Assembly: GCA_937905825.1 (NCBI GenBank)
Contig: CALCXM010000154.1
Coordinates: 34,992 to 98,991 of the forward strand
Direction: 5' to 3'
Length of the DNA: 64,000 nucleotides
DNA from: an uncultured bacterium
GTDB taxonomy: Bacteria; Planctomycetota; UBA1135; GCA-002686595
The translations under genes were made by a program, and so were the position numbers. Below the pieces are notes generated by a model. The model made no database searches, was not told where the DNA came from, and worked only from the letters and a program-made list of their open reading frames with translations. This document shows positions 17,070-25,317 of the stretch, in pieces; within the stretch, counting starts at the first letter, position 1, and each line of letters opens with the position of its first letter.

Positions 17070-18149
17070 TCAGGAATCTGCCTGGGTGTTGGATGCGGGC
17101 TCGGAGCCATCCGGATCAAGGAAGAGGAGCCTGCACCGTTGAAACAGTTCCTCAGCGAACCCCGGGACAGAATCAATGGCGCCGCGCAATAGCGGCGCAC
17201 GATTGAACGCCTGCCGAATGTCAGCGATCTGATCCGGGGACTGCTCGAGCAAGCTTTCGAAAGCCTGGAGTGCTCGCTCCTTGTCCTTCAACATGGCGTA
17301 GGCCTTGCCAATGTTGAAGCGTGCCACGTAGAACCGTTCGTCGGAATCTGCGAGGCCAGAAATGGTGATCCACCTAAAGCAGACCAGTGATTTGCGGTAG
17401 CTGGCCTCGCTCGCGTAGAGCTTGCCCAACTGCATGGCGGCGTGGCCGCGGTTGCCTTGGTTGACAGCGCTGTTGAAGATCTCCCGGTACTCACCGGCAG
17501 CGTCCAACTTGCGTCCCTCATAGCTGAGGAGGAAGGCACGGTAGAGGCGAGCCTCTTCGTGATCGGGGTCGGCGTTGAGGGCCTCGTCCAGCAGACGACG
17601 TCCCTTGTCGAGAGGACTCTCGATGCGCTCGAGGCGGCCGTTCAGCATGTGACGGGCCATTTGCCAATCGATGCCACCTGCTGCGCCTTGACCGTTCAAC
17701 ACCACGCCGTCGACAAAACCACGTCCTTGGTTCTTTGCGGAGGCGACTTGAACGGTCTTCTCGAACACGCGAGTGCGGAAGTCCGGATCCACCGCGGCGA
17801 GCACGTAGGCCTTGCCGAGCTGGTAGAAAACCGTGGCCAGGCGATGAACGAGGTCAGCCGCCTCGGCACCAGCCTGCAGCTCCGGAGAGATGAAGCTGGA
17901 CTCCAGGGGAGATGTCGTGTGCAGCATCGCGATGCGCGACAACAAACGATCGGGGTCCCCAATGTCTCGGTGCGCACGCACTTGGGCGCGCAAGTCGGTG
18001 AAGAAGTCTCGGCAGCCATCACACTCTTCAATGTGCAGCATTGCCCGCGCGGAACGCGCTTCGTCGAGTTCCCCGTCCAGCAAGCAGGAGAGGTCCACCT
18101 GGAATGCCGAATGCGATTCTGAATCGTTTAGCCAGTCTGTTACGTCCAT
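17070..18149 (-). CDS. Zinc-finger anti-sigma-like protein with TPR repeats
   Basis: A 359-residue protein. Near residue 40 is the anti-sigma zinc-binding pattern H-I-E-E-C-D-G-C (HX3CX2C) preceded by LSCLLDGELDEARSARAMLH. The C-terminal two-thirds are helical with TPR-like pairs (LLDEALNADPDHEEARLYRAFL, RFNIGKAYAMLKDKERALQAFESLL). The frame extends to 18296, but the ATG at 18149 is one base after the TAA of the sigma gene and has AGAAGG upstream inside that gene, so it is translationally coupled. It should bind and hold the adjacent ECF sigma factor; the TPRs may sense a partner. No transmembrane segment is obvious, unusual for an envelope-stress anti-sigma. Confidence 0.85.
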   Translation of the reverse strand: MDVTDWLNDSESHSAFQVDLSCLLDGELDEARSARAMLHIEECDGCRDFFTDLRAQVRAHRDIGDPDRLLSRIAMLHTTSPLESSFISPELQAGAEAADLVHRLATVFYQLGKAYVLAAVDPDFRTRVFEKTVQVASAKNQGRGFVDGVVLNGQGAAGGIDWQMARHMLNGRLERIESPLDKGRRLLDEALNADPDHEEARLYRAFLLSYEGRKLDAAGEYREIFNSAVNQGNRGHAAMQLGKLYASEASYRKSLVCFRWITISGLADSDERFYVARFNIGKAYAMLKDKERALQAFESLLEQSPDQIADIRQAFNRAPLLRGAIDSVPGFAEELFQRCRLLFLDPDGSEPASNTQADS

Positions 18150-18150
18150 A

Positions 18151-19149
18151 TTACTTGCCTTCTCCAGCGGGCGGGTTGGGAGTCTCGGTGAGGTTTGCGG
18201 CGGGGCTCGATTTGCCCTGCGAACTCTTAGCTCCGCCGTTTCCGGTGGAGACAGGGTTTCTGGAGTTCCTACTGTTAGAAAGCTCCTGGTCTGCAACCTC
18301 TGTGTTATCGATTCGTGTGCTAGCGGCGACGCGCGAGGACTCCCGCGGGTCCCGGGCGGGACGGCAATCGTGGGAGCGGCCCTCGAACACGCGCTTCATC
18401 GAGCGGTGGATCTTGCGGCGAGCTCGGAAGACAACCATCTTCAGGTTCTCGAGCTTGATGCCCAAGTTGGCCGACGCTTCGCGGTAGCTGCAGTTGTCGA
18501 CTTCGACGAGTTTGAGTGCCAGCTGCTCGCGGGAGGAGAGCATCCCGTAGAACTGTAGGTAGAGCTGCAAGTAGGTCAGGTAGACCTGCATGCACTCGTC
18601 GCGGCTCTCGCTTTCGATCGCCCCGTTGAGCGGGCTCGCCGCGTTCGGAGACGGCTGATCGGGAACGTCGTCGAAGCAGACTTCCTTGCGGCCGCCACGG
18701 GAGAGGGTGCGCAGGTGCTTGAGCACCGTGTTGCGAACGATCATCGCCGACCAGACGCGGAAGGCGTCTTCCCGTGCCGAGTTGAATCGGTGGGGGTAGC
18801 GATAGACGTTGAAGAAGACTTCCTGGAGCACGTCGCGAGCGTCGGCGCGGCTGGAGTAGCGGCGCAAGCGGGCGGCGACCTGGGTCAGGAGGTGGGAGCC
18901 ATTCAGCTCGTAGAGCAGGCCGAAGCAGCCACGATCTCGATCCACCTTGAACACGTCCATCAGGCGGGTCGAAACCGCATCACGAATGGACTCAACACTC
19001 CGCTCCTGGTCGTCCAGGAGGCTCTCCATCACGGTCAGAACCTCAGGCCCTAGCTCCTTCTTCATCTCCCGCAAGCGGGTGCGAAGCCGCTCAGTTCCGC
19101 CTTCCTTAGGAAGGGCGAGCCCGGGGCTAAAGGGATCCGTCGCTTGCAT
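18151..19149 (-). CDS. ECF-type RNA polymerase sigma factor with extended tail
   Basis: A 332-residue protein, long for the ECF family (usually 160-220). Region 2 is visible around residues 90-145 (ADARDVLQEVFFNVYRYPHRF, then AFRVWSAMIVRNTVLKHLR). Region 4 is near 200-245 (MLSSREQLALKLVEVDNCSYREASANLGIKLENLKMVVFRARRKIH), a typical helix-turn-helix. It has about 75 extra N-terminal residues and a low-complexity Ser/Asn/Pro/Gly tail of about 75 residues. It is followed directly by its presumed anti-sigma factor. ATG at 19149, with a 373-bp divergent region upstream facing queG, where its own promoter probably lies. Confidence 0.9.
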   Translation of the reverse strand: MQATDPFSPGLALPKEGGTERLRTRLREMKKELGPEVLTVMESLLDDQERSVESIRDAVSTRLMDVFKVDRDRGCFGLLYELNGSHLLTQVAARLRRYSSRADARDVLQEVFFNVYRYPHRFNSAREDAFRVWSAMIVRNTVLKHLRTLSRGGRKEVCFDDVPDQPSPNAASPLNGAIESESRDECMQVYLTYLQLYLQFYGMLSSREQLALKLVEVDNCSYREASANLGIKLENLKMVVFRARRKIHRSMKRVFEGRSHDCRPARDPRESSRVAASTRIDNTEVADQELSNSRNSRNPVSTGNGGAKSSQGKSSPAANLTETPNPPAGEGK

Positions 19150-19522
19150 GGACCAGTGGGATGGGGGCGGAGGAGGGGAATTCCGATCAAAACGGCCCGA
19201 TTTTTGAAGTTACGGTGCCCGTTTCGGCCAAAGATGACCATTGAGGTGGAGATTCAACCTGCGAGGGATTTGGGTGAGACAAGCCTCACGCAGGGGGAGC
19301 GACGGGCAAGCCCGTCAGTCGGAAGGGAGACCCGTCCAACTAGAACAGTCTATCCGGCCGTAACATCGTCGGTTACGAAATGAGTGTAAGGGAATCCTGA
19401 ACACAGCCCGGTCCGGGGGGACAAAACAGGCGCAAAGCCTTACAGTAAACTTCCTTAAGCCGAATCAGAGTTGAATCCCAAATTGAGGGAACAGTGTTCC
19501 CCACCCCACCATCTAGCCCCCG
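19150..19522. other. Divergent intergenic region
   Basis: 373 bp between the ECF sigma gene (minus) and queG (plus). It contains hairpins: GACGGG-CAAG-CCCGTC near 19301, GTGAG/CTCAC near 19274-19289, and a long-range GTTACGG/CCGTAAC pairing between about 19209 and 19364 that could close a structured region. The GGGAACA-G-TGTTCCC palindrome is listed separately. No coding frame with a start signal is seen. Confidence 0.4.
19487..19501. promoter_or_regulatory. Palindrome upstream of queG
   Basis: GGGAACA-G-TGTTCCC is a perfect 7-bp inverted repeat about a single central base, 21 bp before the queG start. It could be an operator or a short hairpin. The half-site resembles the Gram-positive LexA half (GAAC), but the spacing is one base too short for that site. 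Confidence 0.35.
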
Positions 19523-20650
19523 ATGAGGCATCCCACAACCGCCTTCGAGATTGCCTGGGACCTGGGATTCGATTTGGCCGGAGTCGCCCCCCTGGCCCCG
19601 CCAGCCCGGGCCTCTGAGTTCCAGGCTTGGCTCGACGCCGGTCGCCACGGGTCCATGGACTACCTGGAGCGCCAGCGAGAGCGGATTGTCTCCCCCGCAG
19701 CCGTTCTGCCTGGGGCCCGCAGCCTCCTGGTGGTCGGCCTGGGACACTCTAGGCCGGCGATTGAGCTGGAAGGGGGCGCCCGGGTCGCGCGCTACGCCGC
19801 GGGCCGGGACTACCACAACTACATAGGGAAGCGTCTGCGCAAGCTCGGCAAGCGCTTGGCCGCGGAGGGCTATGGGAGCCCCCAGCGCGGAATCGTGGAC
19901 GCCGGGCCCCTGCTGGAGAGGTCCCACGCTGCCGAGGCCGGCATAGGAGCTGAGTCCAAGGCCGGAAACCTGCTCGCCCCGGTCCTCGGGCCCTGGTTCT
20001 TCCTCGGGGAACTGCTGATCGGTGAAGAGCTCGAACCGGGGCCTGCGGAGCAGCTCTCCCTGCCCAATTGCGGTACCTGCACAGCCTGCATCGAGGTCTG
20101 TCCGACCCAGGCGATCGTCGCTCCGGGGGAAATCGACGCGCGGCGCTGCATCAGCTACCTGACGATCGAAAATCGGGGGGCCATCCCCCTGGAGTTCCGG
20201 GAGGGCCTAGGCCCCTGGGTTTTCGGCTGCGACCTGTGCTCCGAGGTTTGCCCTTGGGGGAGCAAGGCTCCGGATCATTCGGAGCGCTTCGGAACCCACG
20301 AAGTGCTCGAGGCGGACGGGCAAGGCGGCCCCTTGGTGCGCTGGTTGGCCGAGGGCGAAGCGTTCTCACAGACCTTCAATGGCTCGCCCTTGCAGCGGCC
20401 AAAGCGCGAAGGTTTGGCGCGCAACGCAGCCATCGTGCTCGGCAATCTACCGAGTGAGATGGGGCGGGACTCCTTGCTGCGCGCTTTGCAGTTCGATCCT
20501 TCACCAATAGTACGTGGTAGCTCTGCTTGGAGCTTGAGTCACGCGCACAGGCAAGATGCCGGCGTTCGCGATGCCTTGGAGAGCGCTTTGGGAAGAGAGT
20601 CCGACTCCGCAGCCGCGCTCGAACTTCGACAAGCACTCGACAAAGACTAG
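19523..20650 (+). CDS. queG: Epoxyqueuosine reductase
   Basis: A 375-residue protein. QueG performs the last step of queuosine synthesis in tRNA, reducing epoxyqueuosine with cobalamin and two [4Fe-4S] clusters. Visible are the N-terminal cobalamin-binding domain with the conserved Asp in GIVDAGPLLER (D126), the first cluster motif C183-C186-C189-C193 (CGTCTACIEVCP) and the second C209 with C236-C239-C243 (GCDLCSEVCPW). The C-terminal region is a HEAT-like helical repeat (residues 290-375). ATG at 19523. queA lies 19 kb away on the other strand, so both late queuosine enzymes are present. The gene stands alone and ends 50 bp before the convergent J-protein gene. Confidence 0.96.
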   Translation: MRHPTTAFEIAWDLGFDLAGVAPLAPPARASEFQAWLDAGRHGSMDYLERQRERIVSPAAVLPGARSLLVVGLGHSRPAIELEGGARVARYAAGRDYHNYIGKRLRKLGKRLAAEGYGSPQRGIVDAGPLLERSHAAEAGIGAESKAGNLLAPVLGPWFFLGELLIGEELEPGPAEQLSLPNCGTCTACIEVCPTQAIVAPGEIDARRCISYLTIENRGAIPLEFREGLGPWVFGCDLCSEVCPWGSKAPDHSERFGTHEVLEADGQGGPLVRWLAEGEAFSQTFNGSPLQRPKREGLARNAAIVLGNLPSEMGRDSLLRALQFDPSPIVRGSSAWSLSHAHRQDAGVRDALESALGRESDSAAALELRQALDKD

Positions 20651-20681
20651 CCGCATGGGGTGGGGAGGCCGATCCGGCCAG

Positions 20682-20700
20682 GAGCCTGTGCCACAGGCTC
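20682..20700. repeat. Inverted repeat between convergent queG and the J-like gene
   Basis: GAGCCTGTG and CACAGGCTC flank a single C, giving a 7-bp stem with a 5-nt loop. It abuts the stop codon of the minus-strand J-like gene and lies 31 bp after queG. There is no T-run on either side, so it may be only a weak bidirectional terminator. Confidence 0.5.
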
Positions 20701-22359
20701 TTAGCGGAACGGAAACCTGGAGGCGTCCGGCTCGCCAAATTGCAAAGCGAGGGAGTAGAGCGAGATCGCCGGGTCCCCGGCCGCGTGCTCTGCTAGGAAC
20801 TGACAATTCGAGATGCCCGGTTCGTCCACGGCGAGCAGAGCGGAGAGTAGCGGACCGCGGGCCAAGCCGGTCTCCTCGAGGAACTCCATCATCATCGAGC
20901 GCCAAGAGCGCCGGTAAATGCGTTCCGAGAAGTACGCGCTCCACTTCGTGCTGGGCATGAAGAGCAACCAGCTCAAAGAGAAGCCAAAGGCCCGGCCTTG
21001 GAAGACGAGAACCAGCCAGACAACGATGCCGCCGAATCGCCAGAGGGGTTCGCCATCGGTAAGTTGAACGACGAGCGCGCAAGGCAGCCCAACGACCAGA
21101 GCCAGCATGACCGCCAAGGTTCCGAAGGTGCACGCCAACCACAGCATGCCCAAAGGGCTCCAGTCCGTACGCGACTCGAGACGTTGAGCAAAGTTCACTA
21201 CCCGCGTCTCAACCAAGCCCTGTTCGATGCGGCGCATGGGGCCACCGAGCTGTGCTTCGTTCTCCTCCGCGTACCACCAGAGCGGATCCAGAAAGAACTC
21301 GAACTCGTTCTCCTGGCCGGGAGTAAAGGCTTCCAGCAGGGAAGCGGGATCCTCGCGAATGTCGGACAAGAGTTCCTTCAAGGCAGCGGGCCCCTTCTGC
21401 ACGTCGCCGGCACTGAGCAGCACCATCGTTTGGTCGATTTGCTCGCGCAAGGGATTGCCGTTGAGCAGCCAGTGACGGGATGCGCGGTAGCGGTCCACCC
21501 AGTCGAACTCGACCACGGCGTTCTGCGCGTTGGGAGGAAGGCTGTGATAGTGCTCGTCGATCAACTCCATCGCCTCATCCACCCAAGCGGGATCTCCACG
21601 CAAACCAAGCCGCGGAACGAGTCGAATCAGCAGGCCCAGGTACCCCTCGAGAGCCGGCTCGCCAAAAGCGGCGCGCTTCTCGCGCAGCAAAGGTTCGAAC
21701 TCGGAGAACTCCATGGAGCTGGCCAAGTCCAGCCATAGCCGTTCGGTCAAGTAGAAGAAGCCCTCGGGGCGCACTCCGAGATCTCCGTGGCCTTCCGTGC
21801 AGAGTTCCTGCATTCGCTCCAAAAGCGGCAAGCGGGCCTCTTCAGGAAGCGTCTCCTGGCAGGCCTCGTACAACAACGCACTGACCGAGTGTGCGCTGTT
21901 CGTCGCACGCACGCCCTCGATCAAGACGTCGTAGAACGCCAGCGGATTCTCCCGTTCCAGTTCGTCGCGCAAGATTGCCAACTGACACCAATTGTCCGAA
22001 GACTTGGACTCGAAGGCGGTCAATGCCGCAACGACCTCTTCCACGGAGGACTGCTGCATACGCTCCACACAATCAAAGCGCGCCGGGACAGGCTGATCGG
22101 AGGCGGGCCTGGGTTCAGGCGGTTCGGTGCGCGTTACACCAATCCCTTCGGAGAACTGCAGGCGCGACTCGAGCATTTCGTAGGCCCCACGCAACTGCTT
22201 GAACTCCTCTGGATACTGCTCAGGTTTGAAGCGACGCAACAGACGGTTGTAGGCGCGCTTCAAATCCCGGCGATCGAAGACTTGCTCCAAGCCAAAGAAC
22301 CGTTCAGGGAAGCGTGGCAACAGCCCCCAGTCGGGATCGGGGATGTTCTCAGGAGTCAT
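20701..22359 (-). CDS. DjlB/DjlC-like J-domain membrane protein without HPD
   Basis: A 552-residue protein. Residues 20-70 look like a J domain (FFGLEQVFDRRDLKRAYNRLL, then FKPEQYPEEFKQLRGAYEML), but the catalytic His-Pro-Asp is replaced by Lys-Pro-Glu, as I recall for divergent DjlB/DjlC-type J proteins. The middle is helical. Residues 385-470 hold two to three hydrophobic segments (FGTLAVMLALVVGLPCALVV; GIVVWLVLVFQG). It lies downstream of an HscC-type Hsp70 gene, and E. coli also keeps DjlC beside HscC, so partnership is likely. The start is ATG 22359 (or GTG 22365); either overlaps the end of the small membrane protein gene. Confidence 0.78.
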   Translation of the reverse strand: MTPENIPDPDWGLLPRFPERFFGLEQVFDRRDLKRAYNRLLRRFKPEQYPEEFKQLRGAYEMLESRLQFSEGIGVTRTEPPEPRPASDQPVPARFDCVERMQQSSVEEVVAALTAFESKSSDNWCQLAILRDELERENPLAFYDVLIEGVRATNSAHSVSALLYEACQETLPEEARLPLLERMQELCTEGHGDLGVRPEGFFYLTERLWLDLASSMEFSEFEPLLREKRAAFGEPALEGYLGLLIRLVPRLGLRGDPAWVDEAMELIDEHYHSLPPNAQNAVVEFDWVDRYRASRHWLLNGNPLREQIDQTMVLLSAGDVQKGPAALKELLSDIREDPASLLEAFTPGQENEFEFFLDPLWWYAEENEAQLGGPMRRIEQGLVETRVVNFAQRLESRTDWSPLGMLWLACTFGTLAVMLALVVGLPCALVVQLTDGEPLWRFGGIVVWLVLVFQGRAFGFSLSWLLFMPSTKWSAYFSERIYRRSWRSMMMEFLEETGLARGPLLSALLAVDEPGISNCQFLAEHAAGDPAISLYSLALQFGEPDASRFPFR

Positions 22360-22681
22360 CGCCACTCATTGACTTGTACAGGGCTCGCAATAGGACGATA
22401 GCGAAGTACACCACCACGAAACGCTTGAAGCCCCCACTGACGGCGGTCTCCGTGTGCGGAACCCGATCGCGGGGAACAGGCTCCTCGCCCAGGTCGAAGA
22501 TGAAGTCATCCTCCGTTAGAGCAACGATGTCATCAGGGTCCATCTCCTGCACTTCCACCCGAACTTGATAAGTCCCCGCGCGCCAGCTGCGCCGGAGGTT
22601 CAAGAGATGCTCAGGGTGCTGCAACACTTCGGGATCAACGCACTCGAGCAAGTAGTCCCGGGCCTCGGCTTTCTCAGTCAC
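22349..22681 (-). CDS. Small single-pass membrane protein of the HscC operon
   Basis: A 110-residue protein. It is acidic in the middle (EMDPDDIVALTEDDFIFDLGEE) and has one hydrophobic segment near the C-terminus (FKRFVVVYFAIVLLRALY). The frame extends to a TTG at 22723, but the GTG at 22681 has a strong AAGGAGAG upstream and overlaps the Hsp70 stop by 8 bases, so I chose it. Its end overlaps the J-like gene. It has no recognised domain. Its place between an Hsp70 and a J-like gene suggests it is part of the same machine. Confidence 0.75.
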   Translation of the reverse strand: MTEKAEARDYLLECVDPEVLQHPEHLLNLRRSWRAGTYQVRVEVQEMDPDDIVALTEDDFIFDLGEEPVPRDRVPHTETAVSGGFKRFVVVYFAIVLLRALYKSMSGDDS

Positions 22682-24434
22682 GGCCGGACTCTCCTTCCGG
22701 GGTCGTGGGGAACGGGAAGCCAAGATCTCTCAACTGCTGGAGCAACTGCGCGCGCATCATGGCGAAGCCCTCTCGATCACTCGAGTAAAGCACCGACTCG
22801 TAGACGTCGATCCCCGCTTCCAAGGCGGCGCGCATTTCCCCTTCGAGCTCCTTGACCGTTCCTTCCGCGAAGCTCAACAAGCGCTGGTTGTCCAGATCGT
22901 CGCGCGGGTAGAACTTGAGCTTCTGCATGTCCTTCAACGCAGCCTTCATGGCGCGCTTGTCGAGACCGCTTACCCCTTGGGTCAAGACCGTGTGGAACTT
23001 GGCGCCGGTGGCGGGCAGGTAGGCTTCGACTTCCACGAGCCCGTTCAAGTCGTAGGTGAACCGTACGGCGATCTCCTGTCCCGCCGGCCCGTGGGGGATG
23101 TCGGTCACGTGCAACTCGCCGAGCTTGATGTTGTCTCCAACTCGCCGGGCCTCGCCCTGGTAAATGGCCACGGTCACGGTCGTCTGATTGGGACGCAGGG
23201 TGTAGACAACTTCTTCACAGGAAACCGGGACCGTCGTGTTGCGATGGATGATCGGCAGGTAGTAGCCGTCCACTTCCCGGCGACCGAGTTCTTTGGTGAC
23301 CTCAATCCCCAACGTGAAGGGGCAGACATCCGTCATCACGAGGTCGCCGACGGCCTTGTTGTCAGCGATCAACGCGACTTGCACGGCCGCACCGTAAGCC
23401 ACCACGAGATCCGGATCGAGCTTCGCCTGGGGAGCGCGACCCAAGAGATCCGCGACAAAGCGGCGGATTATCGGCATGCGAGTCGCCCCGCCCACCATCA
23501 AGACATCGTCGATTTGGTCCCAGCCCAGGCGCGCACCGCGCAGGGCTCGTTCGACCGGCTTGCGCAGGCGCTCGATCAGGCCTTCGCAGAGCTCTTCGAA
23601 GTGCGCGGCTCCTAGCTCGAGGCTGCGCGCGCCGTGCCCGACGTTGCCCGCCTCGTCGGGCACGCGCAAAGTCACCTGGTCCTGCTCTCCGAAGAGCCGC
23701 TTGGCGCGTTCTGCTTCATCGCGCAGACGCGCCACCAAGAGCGGTTGCTGGACTTCCGCGTGTTCGAAAATCAGTCCGATCTCGCCCAAGGCCCAGGCCA
23801 AGATCTTGTCCGTGAAATCCTCCCCGCCCAAGTGGCTCTCGCCGGCGCTAGAGAGGATCTCCAAGGTGTCTTCGAAGACCTCCATCACGGTGACATCAAA
23901 GGTGCCGCCGCCGAGATCGAAGACGAGTAGGTTCGAGATGCCCGAACTGTTGTGATAGCCGTGGCTCAAGGCCGCCGCCGTGGGTTCGTTGACCACGCGC
24001 TCCACTCTGAGGCCCGCCAACTCACCCGCCAGGCGTGTGTCGCGGCGCTGGTGTTCGTTGAAGTAGGCCGGGACCGTGATGACCGCCGAGGTGGGCGCGC
24101 GACCGAGATCTGCTTTCACGTCCTCCACCAAACTGCGCAAGACCAAACTAGAGAGCTGGGCAGCCGTGAACTCCTTCCCGGCCAGCTCGATCTTGCGACC
24201 CTGTCCCATCCAACGCTTGAACATGGCGCAGGTCCGACCTGGATCCGTCAGGCGCAGCTCGCGGGCCGCCTCCCCCACGAGCACCTCACCACTCTTTAGG
24301 ACCGCCACCACGGAAGGCGTCAACACTCCCCCATGGGCATTGGGCACCAATCGAGGCTTCCCGTCCTCAAAAACGGCGCAGAGGGAGTTGGTGGTTCCCA
24401 GGTCAATACCGACGGTGAGGGGCGCGAGAGTCAT
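22674..24434 (-). CDS. hscC: HscC-type Hsp70 chaperone
   Basis: A 586-residue protein, shorter than DnaK (about 640) and close to E. coli HscC (556). The ATPase domain has GIDLGTTNS near residue 9, VPAYFNEHQRRDTRLAGELAGL near 120, NEPTAAALSHGY near 150, FDLGGGTFDVTV near 171 and the VGGATRMP loop near 315. The substrate-binding domain begins near 370 and the lid is short, ending at 586 without the DnaK C-terminal EEVD-like tail. The ATG is at 24434. A TATACT hexamer lies on the minus strand at 24446-24441, six bases before the ATG, which could mean a leaderless transcript. It heads an operon with the small membrane protein and the J-like protein. Confidence 0.92.
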   Translation of the reverse strand: MTLAPLTVGIDLGTTNSLCAVFEDGKPRLVPNAHGGVLTPSVVAVLKSGEVLVGEAARELRLTDPGRTCAMFKRWMGQGRKIELAGKEFTAAQLSSLVLRSLVEDVKADLGRAPTSAVITVPAYFNEHQRRDTRLAGELAGLRVERVVNEPTAAALSHGYHNSSGISNLLVFDLGGGTFDVTVMEVFEDTLEILSSAGESHLGGEDFTDKILAWALGEIGLIFEHAEVQQPLLVARLRDEAERAKRLFGEQDQVTLRVPDEAGNVGHGARSLELGAAHFEELCEGLIERLRKPVERALRGARLGWDQIDDVLMVGGATRMPIIRRFVADLLGRAPQAKLDPDLVVAYGAAVQVALIADNKAVGDLVMTDVCPFTLGIEVTKELGRREVDGYYLPIIHRNTTVPVSCEEVVYTLRPNQTTVTVAIYQGEARRVGDNIKLGELHVTDIPHGPAGQEIAVRFTYDLNGLVEVEAYLPATGAKFHTVLTQGVSGLDKRAMKAALKDMQKLKFYPRDDLDNQRLLSFAEGTVKELEGEMRAALEAGIDVYESVLYSSDREGFAMMRAQLLQQLRDLGFPFPTTPEGESGRD

Positions 24435-24867
24435 TCGGAGAGTATAGAGGGGCCCGCGAGGGTGGGCCTGTCGCGATAGGTGAACAAAGAGCCTAGATGT
24501 TGAGGGTTTGAAACGTCGGATGTTTCGACATCTAGACAGCGACGCAAACTACAGCCTCATAGAGGCTTAGGAAGCCACGGAAAGGGAAAGCCAAACCTGG
24601 ACCTTGCTTTTGCAAGGTCCTAAGAGCTATTAGGCGCCCAGAACGGCCGTTTGGCAGCTTTTGGATGTTTCAGATTCTCGACAAGGCTCGGGGTCCGGCG
24701 CAGCCCTCCACCCGGCCAGCAACACACCATAAACCCCTAAGAGCATTGAACTTAGGGAACTTCGATGCAGTCGCGAGGCGCTTGGCACCGGCCTTGCTCT
24801 TCCGGGGTGTCGGCAACGCAAGGCCGGCAACCACCGCGACCAGCACAGAAGAAGGAAACGACGCACC
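24435..24867. other. Divergent region with a possibly structured leader
   Basis: 433 bp between hscC (minus) and the zinc ribbon gene (plus). On the plus strand it holds a nested hairpin at about 24493-24533 (outer TAGATGT/ACATCTA, inner GAAAC/GTTTC), a GACGCAAAC segment at about 24541, a perfect 9-bp stem GGACCTTGC-TTTT-GCAAGGTCC at 24599-24620, and CCTAA/TTAGG pairings near 24735-24756. It looks like an RNA leader of the zinc ribbon gene. The GACGCAAA string recalls the GEMM c-di-GMP-I core, but the rest does not match well enough to call. Confidence 0.35.
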
Positions 24868-25134
24868 ATGATCAACGACAGCAAAGACAACGGTTTCTAC
24901 AGCGACCACAAGTACTGCGACAAGTGCGACAAGTACGTCAGCTACCTCATGAGCGTCGACACCAGCTACTGCGTTGAGTGCGGCGCCGCCGTCCACCTCT
25001 TCTCCAAGTCTGATTGGGAGACCTTCAACGACGGCCTTCAAGAGCGTCGCCCCAAAGGTGGCCGCCCCCGCAACAAAGGCGCCAAGAAAGCCAAGAGCCC
25101 CAAGACCGCTGGCGACGACCGCGAAACCGCCTGA
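24868..25134 (+). CDS. Small zinc-ribbon protein
   Basis: An 88-residue protein with two Cys pairs, CDKC at 17-20 and CVEC at 35-38, forming a zinc ribbon. A basic Lys/Arg/Gly/Pro-rich tail (GGRPRNKGAKKAKSPK) could contact nucleic acid. The ATG at 24868 has an AGAAGGAAAC ribosome site. It is transcribed alone and ends before hairpins at 25236-25263 and 25271-25308. The exact function is unknown. Confidence 0.8.
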   Translation: MINDSKDNGFYSDHKYCDKCDKYVSYLMSVDTSYCVECGAAVHLFSKSDWETFNDGLQERRPKGGRPRNKGAKKAKSPKTAGDDRETA

Positions 25135-25235
25135 ACGAACACCCCCTGATGGCAACCCGCGAACGGTAGGCACGATCGCGACCGGGTTCCCCAGATCCCA
25201 GTGATACACGAGAGTTCACCCCACGGATCCCCCCG

Positions 25236-25263
25236 CTTCGGCTCTTCTCTTCTTCCGCCGAAG
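25236..25263. repeat. Inverted repeat after the zinc ribbon gene
   Basis: CTTCGGC and GCCGAAG pair over a 14-nt pyrimidine loop, just before the terminator. There is no T-run of its own. Confidence 0.45.
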
Positions 25264-25270
25264 CAACTGG

Positions 25271-25308
25271 CCCGCACCCTTCTTCCTTGGGGTGCGGGCT
25301 TCCTTTTT
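25271..25308 (+). terminator. Rho-independent terminator of the zinc ribbon gene
   Basis: A 9-bp stem CCCGCACCC/GGGTGCGGG with a 10-nt loop is followed by CTTCCTTTTT. It ends about 10 bp before the convergent acyl-CoA synthetase stop. Confidence 0.88.
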
Positions 25309-25317
25309 GAGTCCCAG

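Noticed and set aside
19209..19366. A cobalamin riboswitch upstream of queG, suggested by a GGGAGACCCGTCC string like the B12 box.
   Set aside because: The B12 box has an insertion and the other core elements (GCCACTG-like and the L5 segment) are not convincing.
24493..24620. A definite c-di-GMP-I riboswitch upstream of the zinc ribbon gene.
   Set aside because: Only the GACGCAAA portion fits; the upstream GCAAACC segment and the final GGUUGCC part are missing or too altered. Kept only as a low-confidence structured leader.
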